Shown piece by piece: positions 1-7,494 of a stretch of 64,000 nt of DNA. Position 1 is the stretch's first letter. Every line of letters begins with the position of its first letter. The notes under the pieces are model-generated. The model was not told where the DNA came from. It did no database searches and worked only from the letters and a program-made list of their open reading frames with translations. The position numbers and the translations under genes are program-made. Source of the DNA: CBDAUN01 sp965214615 (lineage in GTDB: Bacteria; Pseudomonadota; Gammaproteobacteria; Arenicellales; JAJDZL01). Location: contig OZ243952.1 in assembly GCA_965214615.1 (NCBI GenBank), forward strand, positions 2,046,001-2,110,000, given 5' to 3'.

Positions 1-144
1 CGGAACGGCTTCCTTGATCGAAATACGGATCACATCGCCGATTCCGGCATATCGCCGCTTGGACCCGCCCAGAACCTTGATGCACTGGACGCGCTTTGCG
101 CCGCTGTTGTCTGCGACATCGAGCATGCTTTGCATTTGAATCAT
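1..144 (-). CDS. rplN: 50S ribosomal protein L14 (partial, N-terminal 48 codons)
   Basis: L14 of the large ribosomal subunit, which binds 23S rRNA and contributes to an intersubunit bridge. The visible translation begins MIQMQSMLDVADNSGAK and continues through the conserved CIKVLGGSKRRYAGIGD region, the canonical L14 N-terminus. The gene runs off the left edge, so the C-terminal part (the family is about 122 aa) is not seen. The ATG at 144 follows a purine-rich AGAGGGACAG. It lies 24 bases downstream of rpsQ on the same strand and is the usual first gene of the spc block, here apparently continuous with the S10 block. Confidence 0.95.
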   Translation of the reverse strand, partial: MIQMQSMLDVADNSGAKRVQCIKVLGGSKRRYAGIGDVIRISIKEAVP

Positions 145-168
145 TGCAGCTGTCCCTCTATTTTCACT

Positions 169-432
169 CTACGACGCACGCTCGACGATTTCGACCAGCT
201 GCCAGCACTTGGTTTTTGACAGCGGACGACACTCGCGAATCGTCACCTTGTCATTCTCATTGCAGCTGTTGTCCTCATCATGAGCATGCAGCCGGGTGAT
301 GCGCTTTACATACTTTCGATACAAAGGGTGCGGCACTTTGCGCTCGACAACGACGGTAATCGTCTTGTCGCGCTTTGCGCTCGACACCACGCCGGACACA
401 GTCCGGGTTCGCTTGCCTTCCTGTTCTGCCAT
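169..432 (-). CDS. rpsQ: 30S ribosomal protein S17
   Basis: Primary 16S rRNA-binding protein of the small subunit, 87 aa, the normal length. It reads MAEQEGKRTRTVSGVVSSAK followed by DKTITVVVERKVPHPLY, the S17 OB-fold core. It starts one base after the rpmC stop codon, so translation is probably coupled. It is the last gene of the S10 operon before rplN. Confidence 0.97.
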   Translation of the reverse strand: MAEQEGKRTRTVSGVVSSAKRDKTITVVVERKVPHPLYRKYVKRITRLHAHDEDNSCNENDKVTIRECRPLSKTKCWQLVEIVERAS

Positions 433-433
433 C

Positions 434-628
434 CTATGTGTCCGCCTTTTCGTTCATCACGGTTTTGATTCGTGCCACATCTTTTCTGAGTTCGCGAAAC
501 TTCACCGTATTCGCGACCTGCTCGCTGCTGCGCTGAATGCGCAGTTCCAGCTGCTCGCGCCGCAGGCTGATCAGTTCCTTGCTCAGGTCATCAGATGAAA
601 GCTTGCGCAACTCGCTTGCCGTATTCAT
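434..628 (-). CDS. rpmC: 50S ribosomal protein L29
   Basis: L29, 64 aa, near the exit of the peptide tunnel. I place the start at the ATG at 628, giving MNTASELRKLSSDDLSKELI, although the frame stays open far upstream inside rplP. This start overlaps the rplP stop in an ATGA junction (625-628), the usual coupling. The C-terminal TVKFRELRKDVARIKTVMNE matches the second helix of the L29 hairpin. The upstream extension of the open frame is antisense-free but shadows rplP and is not real. Confidence 0.95.
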   Translation of the reverse strand: MNTASELRKLSSDDLSKELISLRREQLELRIQRSSEQVANTVKFRELRKDVARIKTVMNEKADT

Positions 629-1041
629 AGAATCCCCTGTCGCTTTGCAAACGCTGTGCGTACTGAAAATTTTGCTCCGGCCAGCCGGAACGCTTCGCGC
701 GCCATTTCTTCGCTGACCCCTTCGATCTCGTAGATCATGTGCCCGGGCTTGGTCACAAACACCCAGAATTCCGGATTTCCCTTGCCCTTGCCCATGCGAA
801 CCTCCAAAGGCTTCTTGGACACAGGCTTGTCCGGAAATATGCGGATCCAAACCTTGCCGCCTCTTTTCACGTAGCGATTGATCGCTCTTCGGCCGGCTTC
901 AATCTCGCGTGCGGTGATTCGTCCCCTGGTGGTCGCCTTCAGTCCGAAATCGCCGAAATTGACTTGATTGCCGCGCGTGGCCATGCCGCGATTGCGGCCC
1001 TTTTGCTGCTTTCTGTACTTGGTTCGTTTTGGTTGAAGCAT
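625..1041 (-). CDS. rplP: 50S ribosomal protein L16
   Basis: L16, 138 aa, standard length, part of the peptidyl-transferase and A-site neighbourhood. MLQPKRTKYRKQQKGRNRG at the N-terminus and the GGKVWIRIFPDKPVSKKP core are diagnostic. It sits between rpsC (63-base gap) and rpmC (4-base overlap) in canonical order. Confidence 0.98.
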   Translation of the reverse strand: MLQPKRTKYRKQQKGRNRGMATRGNQVNFGDFGLKATTRGRITAREIEAGRRAINRYVKRGGKVWIRIFPDKPVSKKPLEVRMGKGKGNPEFWVFVTKPGHMIYEIEGVSEEMAREAFRLAGAKFSVRTAFAKRQGIL

Positions 1042-1104
1042 TTTCTTTCGCTAAATTATGCTGAATTGAAGTGCTGCGCAGACAATGCGGACGCGTGCCC
1101 GCCG

Positions 1105-1788
1105 CTATACGGCCTGTTCGCCCTCGACTTCCTTGGAAACCTTCTTCCTTACGCCTTTGGCAGTAAATTGCTCGCCATGGAAAATCCAGACTTTCACGCC
1201 AAGAATCCCGTAAGTGGTCTTTGCCTCTGCAAATCCGTAATCCACATTCGCTCTCAAGGTATGCAGAGGCACCCGGCCTTCGCGATACCATTCCGTTCTT
1301 GCAATTTCCGCGCCGTTGAGCCGCCCGGCGATCATCACCTTGACACCCTGGGCGCCGATCCGGATCGAGTTCTGTACGGCGCGCTTCATCGCCCGGCGAA
1401 ACATGATGCGATTTTCAAGCTGCTGGCAAATTGCCTCGGCGACCAGCTTGGCGTCCATGTCGGGCTTGCGAATCTCTTCGACGCTGACCGCCACCGGAGC
1501 CTTGTTGATCTTCGACAGCGCACGTCGCAGCTTTGTAATATCTTCGCCCTTCTTGCCGATGACAATTCCCGGCCGCGCGGTATGAATCACCACTTTCATG
1601 TTCTGCGCGGGACGGTCGATCAGAATCTTGCTCACCGACGCGCCTGCCAGCTGCTTTTTCACAAACTCGCGCACTTTCAAATCTTCCTTCAGGTATTTCG
1701 CGTAGTCTCTGCCTGAAGCAAACCAGCTCGAAGACCAGTTCTTTTTCAGCGCGAGGCGAATACCGACAGGATGTACCTTTTGACCCAT
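1105..1788 (-). CDS. rpsC: 30S ribosomal protein S3
   Basis: S3, 227 aa, at the mRNA entry site of the small subunit. It begins MGQKVHPVGIRLALKKNWSS. A KH-type domain follows, with VIGKKGEDITKLR, the GxxG-like loop, near residues 75-90. The C-terminal domain has YGILGVKVWIFHGE. Gene order rplV-rpsC-rplP is canonical, with 14 bases to rplV. A long open frame on the plus strand over this gene is an antisense shadow. Confidence 0.98.
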   Translation of the reverse strand: MGQKVHPVGIRLALKKNWSSSWFASGRDYAKYLKEDLKVREFVKKQLAGASVSKILIDRPAQNMKVVIHTARPGIVIGKKGEDITKLRRALSKINKAPVAVSVEEIRKPDMDAKLVAEAICQQLENRIMFRRAMKRAVQNSIRIGAQGVKVMIAGRLNGAEIARTEWYREGRVPLHTLRANVDYGFAEAKTTYGILGVKVWIFHGEQFTAKGVRKKVSKEVEGEQAV

Positions 1789-1802
1789 TGCTTTGTTTCT
1801 CC

Positions 1803-2135
1803 CTACTCGTCCGACACCACGACTGTGATATGGCTGGTTCGTTTAATGATGCGGTTCACACGCCCGCGCGCCCGGGCCCGCCATCGCTTGATGACCGGTC
1901 CCTCGTCGATGTATGCCGAATGCACATAAAGTTCGTCGATATTGGCGTTGTTGTTCACCTCGGCATTGGCTATCGCCGAATCCAGTGTTTTCAGAACCAG
2001 AGCCGCCGCCTTTCTCTTGCTGTAGATCAGAATATCCCGCGCCTGCTCGACCGGCTTGCGCCGAATCTGGTCGGTGACCAGGCGGCACTTGTAAGGCGAA
2101 CTGCGTACGTATTTTGTGACCGATCGGACTTGCAT
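1803..2135 (-). CDS. rplV: 50S ribosomal protein L22
   Basis: L22, 110 aa, lines the peptide exit tunnel. The sequence shows KYVRSSPYKCRLVTDQIR, AAALVLKTLDSAIANAEVNN and the C-terminal RWRARARGRVNRIIKRTSHI hairpin and basic tail. It lies 11 bases after rpsS. Confidence 0.98.
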   Translation of the reverse strand: MQVRSVTKYVRSSPYKCRLVTDQIRRKPVEQARDILIYSKRKAAALVLKTLDSAIANAEVNNNANIDELYVHSAYIDEGPVIKRWRARARGRVNRIIKRTSHITVVVSDE

Positions 2136-2146
2136 CTGCGATTCTC

Positions 2147-2419
2147 CTATTTCGCCTTGCGGTCGGCAGCGTGACCCTTGAATGTCCGCGTAGGCGCAAA
2201 CTCGCCCAGCTTATGTCCGACCATGTTCTCAGTAATCAGGACCGGCACATGCTGACGTCCGTTGTGGATTGCGATCATCAATCCTACGAAGTCCGGCATA
2301 ATGGTTGATCTTCGCGACCATGTCTTGATCGGCTGCCGGCGGCCGGCCGCTTTGGCCTTTTCCACCTTGGACCAAAGATGATGATCTACAAAAGGTCCTT
2401 TCTTTACTGATCTTGGCAT
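2147..2419 (-). CDS. rpsS: 30S ribosomal protein S19
   Basis: S19, 90 aa, in the head of the small subunit, forming an intersubunit contact. MPRSVKKGPFVDHHLWSKVE and the central KTWSRRSTIMPDFVGLMIAI and NGRQHVPVLITENMVGHKLG are diagnostic. The start is 6 bases downstream of the rplB stop. Confidence 0.98.
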   Translation of the reverse strand: MPRSVKKGPFVDHHLWSKVEKAKAAGRRQPIKTWSRRSTIMPDFVGLMIAIHNGRQHVPVLITENMVGHKLGEFAPTRTFKGHAADRKAK

Positions 2420-2425
2420 TTCACA

Positions 2426-3253
2426 TCACCTCTTCTTTGATCGCCGGACAATCATGGAACTCGTACGCCGATTGCTGCGGGTTCGGTAGCCTTTGGTCGG
2501 CACCCCCCAGGGCGAAACCGGATCGCGGCCGCCCGATGTTCTGCCTTCGCCGCCGCCATGCGGGTGGTCGACCGGATTCATTGCAACGCCGCGCACTGTG
2601 GGACGTATCCCGCGCCAGCGTTTTGCGCCCGCCTTGCCCAATTTGCGCAGCGAATGCTCTTCGTTGCCCACTTCGCCGACCGCAGCCCGGCAATTGACGT
2701 GGATCTTGCGCATCTCTCCTGACCGCATGCGCATCAGCGCATAATTGCCTTCCCTGCCAAGAAACTGCGCCGAGGTTCCCGCCGCCCGGGCGATCTGCGC
2801 GCCCTTGCCCGGCTTCATCTCAATGCAGTGCACCACGGTTCCCTGCGGCAGATTCTTCAAAGGCAGCACATTGCCGGGCAAAATCGGAACCCGTTCGCCC
2901 GAAATGACTTCGCTGCCGACCTTCAGCCCTTTTGGCGCGACAATGTAGCGCCGCTCGCCGTCAGCGTATAGCAATAGTGCGATATTCGCGCTGCGGTTCG
3001 GGTCATATTCCATTCGCTCAACCTTGGCCGGAATTCCATCCTTGTTGCGGCGAAAGTCGATAATGCGGTAGCGCCGCTTATGTCCGCCTCCGCGGTGGCG
3101 TACCGTAATGCGCCCTGCGTTGTTGCGGCCATTGATGGTTCGCCCCGGCTCAGTCAGCGACCGGACCGGCTTGCCCCGATGCAGTCCGGGCGTCTTTACG
3201 ACGACGGTGCCCCGCTGCCCCGGAGTGTTCGGCTTTTGCTTGACCAGCGTCAT
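2426..3253 (-). CDS. rplB: 50S ribosomal protein L2
   Basis: L2, 275 aa, the normal length. It binds 23S rRNA near the peptidyl-transferase centre. MTLVKQKPNTPGQRGTVVV, TVRHRGGGHKRRYRIIDFRR and the C-terminal MNPVDHPHGGGEGR loop, with its functionally important His-Pro-His, are visible. The ATG overlaps the rplW stop (ATGA, 3250-3253), implying coupled translation. Confidence 0.98.
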   Translation of the reverse strand: MTLVKQKPNTPGQRGTVVVKTPGLHRGKPVRSLTEPGRTINGRNNAGRITVRHRGGGHKRRYRIIDFRRNKDGIPAKVERMEYDPNRSANIALLLYADGERRYIVAPKGLKVGSEVISGERVPILPGNVLPLKNLPQGTVVHCIEMKPGKGAQIARAAGTSAQFLGREGNYALMRMRSGEMRKIHVNCRAAVGEVGNEEHSLRKLGKAGAKRWRGIRPTVRGVAMNPVDHPHGGGEGRTSGGRDPVSPWGVPTKGYRTRSNRRTSSMIVRRSKKR

Positions 3254-3552
3254 TTCAATGTACCTTCATGAAAGCTGATGTCGTCATCCGCATGCAGCCT
3301 GACGAACGCGCGGCGGCGGTCCGAGCGCTTGCCCATCGTGCGGCCGAACCGTTTCTTCTTGCCTTGCAGATTCTGAATCTGAACCGACGTCACCCGAACA
3401 TCGAAGATTGTTTCGACCGCCTTTCTGACTTCTGTCTTTGTCGCATCGCGCGACACTTCGAACATGAACTGATTGTTCAACTCTCCGATACGCGTACTTT
3501 TTTCCGACACGATAGGCGAAATCAGAATGTTATACATGCGCTCCCTGTTCAT
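3250..3552 (-). CDS. rplW: 50S ribosomal protein L23
   Basis: L23, 100 aa from the ATG at 3552, located at the tunnel exit where SRP and trigger factor dock. It reads MNRERMYNILISPIVSEKST with the typical ISPIVSEKS motif and EVRKAVETIFDVRVTSVQIQ. A GTG at 3561 is also in frame. I prefer the ATG because it forms an ATGA overlap with the rplD stop and has GACGAG about 8 bases upstream, whereas the GTG would abut that site. Confidence 0.93.
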   Translation of the reverse strand: MNRERMYNILISPIVSEKSTRIGELNNQFMFEVSRDATKTEVRKAVETIFDVRVTSVQIQNLQGKKKRFGRTMGKRSDRRRAFVRLHADDDISFHEGTLK

Positions 3553-4166
3553 TTGAGCCACTCGTCTACAGATTGCGCAGCATTCTGTGTCATCAGTATT
3601 CTTCCGCTGTCGATCGCCAATGCCGGATTCAGCATCGAACTTGCGATGACGTCAACATTGGGCAGGTTGCGCGAAGCCAGATACAGATTCTCGTTTACAT
3701 CCGAGTCGACAATCAATGTCGATCTCCTGTCAAAGCGCGACAAACATCCTGCGAGTTCGCGCGTCTTATGGGTTTCAAGATCCATATCGCTCACTATGAT
3801 CAGCAGTCCGCGACGAAGCAGTTCGGACAGAACGCAGCGCATCGCCACGCGGTACGACTTGCGATTCACCTTCTGCTCGTAGCTGCGCGGGCTGGCTGCA
3901 AAGGTTGCGCCGCCGCCTCGGAAAATCGGGCTGCTGAGGGTGCCGGCCCGGGCGCGCCCCATGCCTTTCTGACGCCAAGGCTTGCGACCGCCGCCGCGAA
4001 CCGCCGAACGGTTCTTTTGCGCCTTTGTCCCGGCTCGCGCCGCGGCACGGCACGCAACCGAAACCTGATGCACGAGCGTCTCGTTAAAGCTGGCGTCAAA
4101 GTTTGAATCGGAAAGTTCAACCGATCCGTGCTTTTCGCCGTTCCTGTCAATTACGTTCAGGTTCAT
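3549..4166 (-). CDS. rplD: 50S ribosomal protein L4
   Basis: L4, 205 aa. It reaches the exit tunnel and, in enterobacteria, represses its own operon through the S10 leader. MNLNVIDRNGEKHGSVELSD, GTKAQKNRSAVRGGGRKPWR and KGMGRARAGTLSSPIFRGGG are the conserved N-terminal and loop segments. Only 3 bases separate it from rplC. The mRNA leader that L4 binds in E. coli has no room here, because tuf lies 41 bases upstream of rpsJ. Confidence 0.97.
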   Translation of the reverse strand: MNLNVIDRNGEKHGSVELSDSNFDASFNETLVHQVSVACRAAARAGTKAQKNRSAVRGGGRKPWRQKGMGRARAGTLSSPIFRGGGATFAASPRSYEQKVNRKSYRVAMRCVLSELLRRGLLIIVSDMDLETHKTRELAGCLSRFDRRSTLIVDSDVNENLYLASRNLPNVDVIASSMLNPALAIDSGRILMTQNAAQSVDEWLK

Positions 4167-4169
4167 AGC

Positions 4170-4832
4170 CTATTTTTCAGATTCCTTTGCCGCGCCTGAC
4201 TTAACAGCCGCTGTCACGATTATGTCCGCATTGCACGCGCCCGGCACAGATCCCTTGATCATCAGCAAAGAGCGATCCTCGTCTACGCGCACGATTTCCA
4301 GGTTCTGCTGAACCGTATTGCGATCTCCCGCATGACCGGCCATCTTCTTGCCCGGAAACACGCGGCTCGGCGTCTGGTTCTGACCGATCGATCCGGGCTT
4401 CCTGTGCGCTTTCGAAGTGCCGTGCGTCGCACGTCCGCCGCCGAAGCCGTAGCGCTTCATGACACCGGTAAATCCCATGCCTTTTGAAACACTTTTCACA
4501 TCAACCTTCTGCCCATTGCTGAACAGTGCCACGCCAACCCGGTCTCCGGGACTGTAGTTGGCTATTTCATCCTCGCCAAGGCGAAACTCCCACAGGTTTC
4601 GACCGGCTTCGATTTGTGCCTTTTCAAAATGCCCGCGCATCGGCGCAGTCACTCTCGATTCGCGCCGAGTGCCGGCGGTCATCTGCAATGCGCAATAGCC
4701 GTCGGTCTTTGCCGTCTTGACCTGCGCAACCCGATTTGGCTGCACTTCGACAACAGTTACGGGAATTGATACGCCGTCTTCGGTAAAAACGCGCGTCATT
4801 CCCAGTTTCGTTCCTACAAGTCCAAGTCCCAT
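4170..4832 (-). CDS. rplC: 50S ribosomal protein L3
   Basis: L3, 220 aa from the ATG at 4832, an early-assembly 23S rRNA-binding protein. It starts MGLGLVGTKLGMTRVFTEDG. It contains SVSKGMGFTGVMKRYGFGGG and GSIGQNQTPSRVFPGKKMAG, the loop with the Gln that is methylated by PrmB in E. coli. Six further in-frame codons upstream lack support, while GCGGGA lies about 6 bases before the chosen ATG. It is 24 bases downstream of rpsJ. Confidence 0.97.
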   Translation of the reverse strand: MGLGLVGTKLGMTRVFTEDGVSIPVTVVEVQPNRVAQVKTAKTDGYCALQMTAGTRRESRVTAPMRGHFEKAQIEAGRNLWEFRLGEDEIANYSPGDRVGVALFSNGQKVDVKSVSKGMGFTGVMKRYGFGGGRATHGTSKAHRKPGSIGQNQTPSRVFPGKKMAGHAGDRNTVQQNLEIVRVDEDRSLLMIKGSVPGACNADIIVTAAVKSGAAKESEK

Positions 4833-4856
4833 AACAATCCCGCTACACAATTCTCA

Positions 4857-5177
4857 TTAGCGCAATTTAATTTCCACATCGACGCCAGCCGGCAGATCCA
4901 GCTTCATCAGCGCGTCGATGGTCTTGTCGTTGGGGTCGACCAGGTCCATGATTCGCTTGTGCGTGCGTATTTCAAATTGATCCCGGGACTTTTTATCCGC
5001 ATTGGGAGAACGCAGCAGAGTATATCGCTCCTTGCGCGTCGGCAGTGGAATAGGCCCAAGCACACGCGCTCCGGTGCGCTTCACCGTTTCCTTGATTTGC
5101 TCCGCCGACTGATCGATCACTCGGTGATCGAATGCTTTCAGCCTGATGCGGACTTTCTGTTGTTCTGCTGCTTTCAT
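4857..5177 (-). CDS. rpsJ: 30S ribosomal protein S10
   Basis: S10, 106 aa, the small-subunit head protein that is also the NusB/NusE partner in antitermination. It contains RIRLKAFDHRVIDQSAEQIK, GPIPLPTRKERYTLLRSP and HKRIMDLVDPNDKTIDALMK. The ATG at 5177 is preceded by AAGGA. It is the first ribosomal gene of the operon and directly follows tuf (41 bases), so it may be transcribed from the tRNA-tuf promoters. Confidence 0.98.
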   Translation of the reverse strand: MKAAEQQKVRIRLKAFDHRVIDQSAEQIKETVKRTGARVLGPIPLPTRKERYTLLRSPNADKKSRDQFEIRTHKRIMDLVDPNDKTIDALMKLDLPAGVDVEIKLR

Positions 5178-5218
5178 GTTCCTTACGTGTTGCCCGTAGC
5201 AATTGCTAGTCTGTGCGT

Positions 5219-6409
5219 CTACTTGTGAATCTTGGTCACGACGCCGGCGCCGACGGTGCGTCCGCCTTCGCGGATCGCAAAGCGCAGACCTTCTTCCATC
5301 GCGATCGGACTGATCAGCTCGGCGTTCAGATGCACATTGTCGCCCGGCATCACCATCTCGACATCCTCGGGCAACTCCACCGCCCCGGTCACATCCGTGG
5401 TGCGAAAGTAAAACTGCGGGCGGTAACCGCGGAAAAACGGCGTGTGCCGTCCACCCTCCTTGCCCGACAGCACATACACCTCGGCCTCGAACACCGTGTG
5501 CGGCGTGATCGACCCCGGCTTCGCCAGAACCTGACCGCGCTCGACCTCGTCTTTTTTCACCCCCCGAAGCAATACCCCGACATTGTCCCCCGCTCGACCC
5601 TCGTCAAGCAGCTTGCGGAACATCTCCACACCGGTCGCCACCGTCTTGGCCGTGTCGCGGATCCCCACAATCTCAACCTGCTCGCCTACCGTCACAATCC
5701 CGCGCTCAACACGACCGGTCACCACCGTGCCCCGACCGGATATCGAAAACACATCCTCGACCGGCATCAGAAAATCCCCGTCAACCGCACGCTCAGGCTC
5801 AGGGATATACGCATCCAGCGCCTCGGCCAGCCGATCTATCGACGACTCGCCCAACTCGCTGTCAACCCCCTCGAGCGCCTGCAGCGCGCTGCCCGTGATC
5901 ACCGGCGTGTCATCGCCGGGAAACTCATACTCGCTGAGCAACTCGCGGATCTCCATCTCCACCAACTCCAGCAACTCCTCGTCCTCAACCATGTCGGCCT
6001 TGTTCAAATACACCACAATATACGGAACCCCGACCTGACGCGCCAATAGCACGTGCTCGCGCGTCTGCGGCATCGCACCGTCCGCCGCCGATACCACCAA
6101 TACCGCACCGTCCATCTGCGCCGCACCGGTAATCATGTTCTTCACATAGTCGGCATGCCCGGGACAATCAACATGCGCATAATGACGACCCTCGGTCTCA
6201 TACTCAACGTGCGCCGTCGCTATCGTTATCCCGCGCTCGCGCTCCTCAGGCGCATTGTCAATGTCGTCAAACGCCTTGGCCTCGCCGCCATAGCGCAACG
6301 ACAGCACACGCGTGATCGCCGCCGTCAACGTCGTCTTGCCGTGATCCACATGCCCAATCGTGCCTACGTTCACATGCGGCTTGGTACGCTCAAATTTCTC
6401 TTTGGCCAC
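5219..6409 (-). CDS. tuf: Translation elongation factor EF-Tu
   Basis: EF-Tu, 396 aa, the GTPase that delivers aminoacyl-tRNA to the ribosome. Visible motifs are G1 GHVDHGKTT, G2 around the GITI segment (RERGITIATAHVEY), G3 DCPGHADY and G4 NKADM, followed by the two beta-barrel domains. The start is GTG at 6409 with GAGGT about 8 bases upstream. Upstream on the same strand are four tRNA genes in the classical tufB order. Downstream is rpsJ, which is the tufA-side neighbour in many gammaproteobacteria, so the locus joins both tuf contexts. No rpsL, rpsG or canonical fusA is in the window. Confidence 0.98.
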   Translation of the reverse strand: MAKEKFERTKPHVNVGTIGHVDHGKTTLTAAITRVLSLRYGGEAKAFDDIDNAPEERERGITIATAHVEYETEGRHYAHVDCPGHADYVKNMITGAAQMDGAVLVVSAADGAMPQTREHVLLARQVGVPYIVVYLNKADMVEDEELLELVEMEIRELLSEYEFPGDDTPVITGSALQALEGVDSELGESSIDRLAEALDAYIPEPERAVDGDFLMPVEDVFSISGRGTVVTGRVERGIVTVGEQVEIVGIRDTAKTVATGVEMFRKLLDEGRAGDNVGVLLRGVKKDEVERGQVLAKPGSITPHTVFEAEVYVLSGKEGGRHTPFFRGYRPQFYFRTTDVTGAVELPEDVEMVMPGDNVHLNAELISPIAMEEGLRFAIREGGRTVGAGVVTKIHK

Positions 6410-6492
6410 TGCTGCTACCTCAAAATCTGGATTATGCGAAAAATAAGTAAGGAAATATGTTCAAAAAATTCGATTCTGGCGAGATTGAAATC

Positions 6493-6568
<76 letters not shown>

Positions 6569-6626
6569 GTTCGTTCAATCAAACAATCCCTTGGCAATAT
6601 CTAGTGTCTTGCGCCAATTTCCAAAA

Positions 6627-6700
6627 TGGAGCGGACGGTGGGAATCGAACCCACATCATCAGCTTGGAAGGCTGAGGTTCTACCGTTGAACTACGCCCGC
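6627..6700 (-). tRNA. tRNA-Gly(TCC)
   Basis: A 74-nt cloverleaf with acceptor GCGGGCG pairing to CGTCCGC (one G-U pair), discriminator T and encoded CCA. The anticodon loop is CTTCCAA inside the TCAGC/GCTGA stem, so the anticodon is TCC (glycine). It occupies the glyT position of the cluster. Confidence 0.97.
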
Positions 6701-6756
6701 GCGACTGGCCATTTGGCAAACTTGCTCGCGCCTTCTACCCGGGAAACTGCTCGCGG

Positions 6757-6838
6757 TGGAGGGGGGAGGATTCGAACCTCCGAAGGCTGAGCCAACAGAT
6801 TTACAGTCTGCCCCCTTTGGCCGCTCGGGAACCCCTCC
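6757..6838 (-). tRNA. tRNA-Tyr(GTA), CCA end not encoded
   Basis: A class II tRNA with a long variable arm, 82 nt to the discriminator A. Acceptor GGAGGGG pairs with CCCCTCC. The anticodon loop is CTGTAAA within the CAGA/TCTG stem, anticodon GTA. The three bases after the discriminator read CCG rather than CCA (6754-6756), unlike the other three tRNAs in this cluster, so the 3' CCA would have to be added by tRNA nucleotidyltransferase after trimming. Confidence 0.95.
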
Positions 6839-6862
6839 GGCACAAATTAGTGTAAGTTGTCA

Positions 6863-6892
6863 ATAATAAAACAAACCAGGTTCAATTGTCAA
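6863..6892 (-). promoter_or_regulatory. Candidate internal promoter for tRNA-Tyr/Gly/Thr and tuf
   Basis: On the minus strand TTGACA (6887-6892) is followed after 18 bases by TATTAT (6863-6868). Initiation would fall about 18 nt before the tRNA-Tyr 5' end. The -35 hexamer lies in a 9-bp perfect inverted repeat (AATTGTCAA, 6-nt loop, TTGACAATT, 6884-6907). This is inferred from sequence only. Confidence 0.5.
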
Positions 6893-6951
6893 AAATAATT
6901 GACAATTACGCGGATTTCAACCGCCGAAAATCGAATGAGTTACGTCTGCCC

Positions 6952-7027
6952 TGGAGCCCGCAGAGGGATTCGAACCCACGACCTGCTGATTACAAATCAG
7001 CTGCTCTTCCGTCTGAGCTATGCGGGC
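6952..7027 (-). tRNA. tRNA-Thr(TGT)
   Basis: A 76-nt cloverleaf with acceptor GCCCGCA/TGCGGGC, discriminator T and encoded CCA. The anticodon arm is GCTGA-TTTGTAA-TCAGC, anticodon TGT. It is the first gene of the tRNA-tuf cluster, equivalent to thrU. Confidence 0.97.
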
Positions 7028-7079
7028 GTGACTTTGCGGCATGAACCGCAAGTGACGCCGTAAAGCGAAACAGGGGCGA

Positions 7080-7110
7080 ATTGTAGCATGTATTGAAAAG
7101 CGAATGCCAA
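7080..7110 (-). promoter_or_regulatory. Candidate promoter of the tRNA-tuf-S10 cluster
   Basis: On the minus strand TTGGCA (7105-7110) and TACAAT (7080-7085) are separated by 19 bases. The -10 is followed by the GC-rich discriminator TCGCCCC, typical of stringently controlled stable-RNA promoters. It lies about 50 nt upstream of tRNA-Thr(TGT). The spacer is long, so confidence is moderate. Confidence 0.5.
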
Positions 7111-7494
7111 GTATTTTTCGATTTCTGCCTGCAGGCTGAATGAATTGACGCCTGTGTCAGCAAACTTGCGGACTCCGCATGCGAATCCGTACACTCTTCG
7201 GCTTGAGGCCGAAGTCGGCCAGGCTTGCCTTTGCGGGTCCACCAGCAGTCGTACTGCGCCCAAATTGTCGCGAATTTCTGTTCAGCGCCGTCAAAGCGCG
7301 CGACTGTGCGATAGAAACGCTTTACTGCAGTTCGCCTGCCGGTTCAGACACGCGAGCAACGGTATCGCATCACACGATCTAATCGAATCGCAGTCAAGTC
7401 TGCGCGCAGTGGATGCCGTCATGCGACGATGACTTGACCGACGAGAGAATGACGGGGCCCGCCTGCAAATCAGGCGCTTCGCCCGAGCGCAGGA
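7111..7494. other. Intergenic stretch without recognisable gene
   Basis: About 380 bases between the tRNA-cluster promoter and the PD-(D/E)XK-like gene. Short open frames occur on both strands but none has a recognisable product or a ribosome-binding site. I see no clear repeat or terminator. Confidence 0.5.

Noticed and set aside
739..1716. 325-codon plus-strand frame
   Set aside because: Antisense to rplP and rpsC, with no family resemblance.
3553..3561. GTG start for rplW at 3561
   Set aside because: The ATG at 3552 gives an ATGA overlap with rplD and better spacing to the upstream GACGAG.
5213..6049. 278-codon plus-strand frame
   Set aside because: Antisense to tuf, Arg/His/Leu-rich shadow translation.
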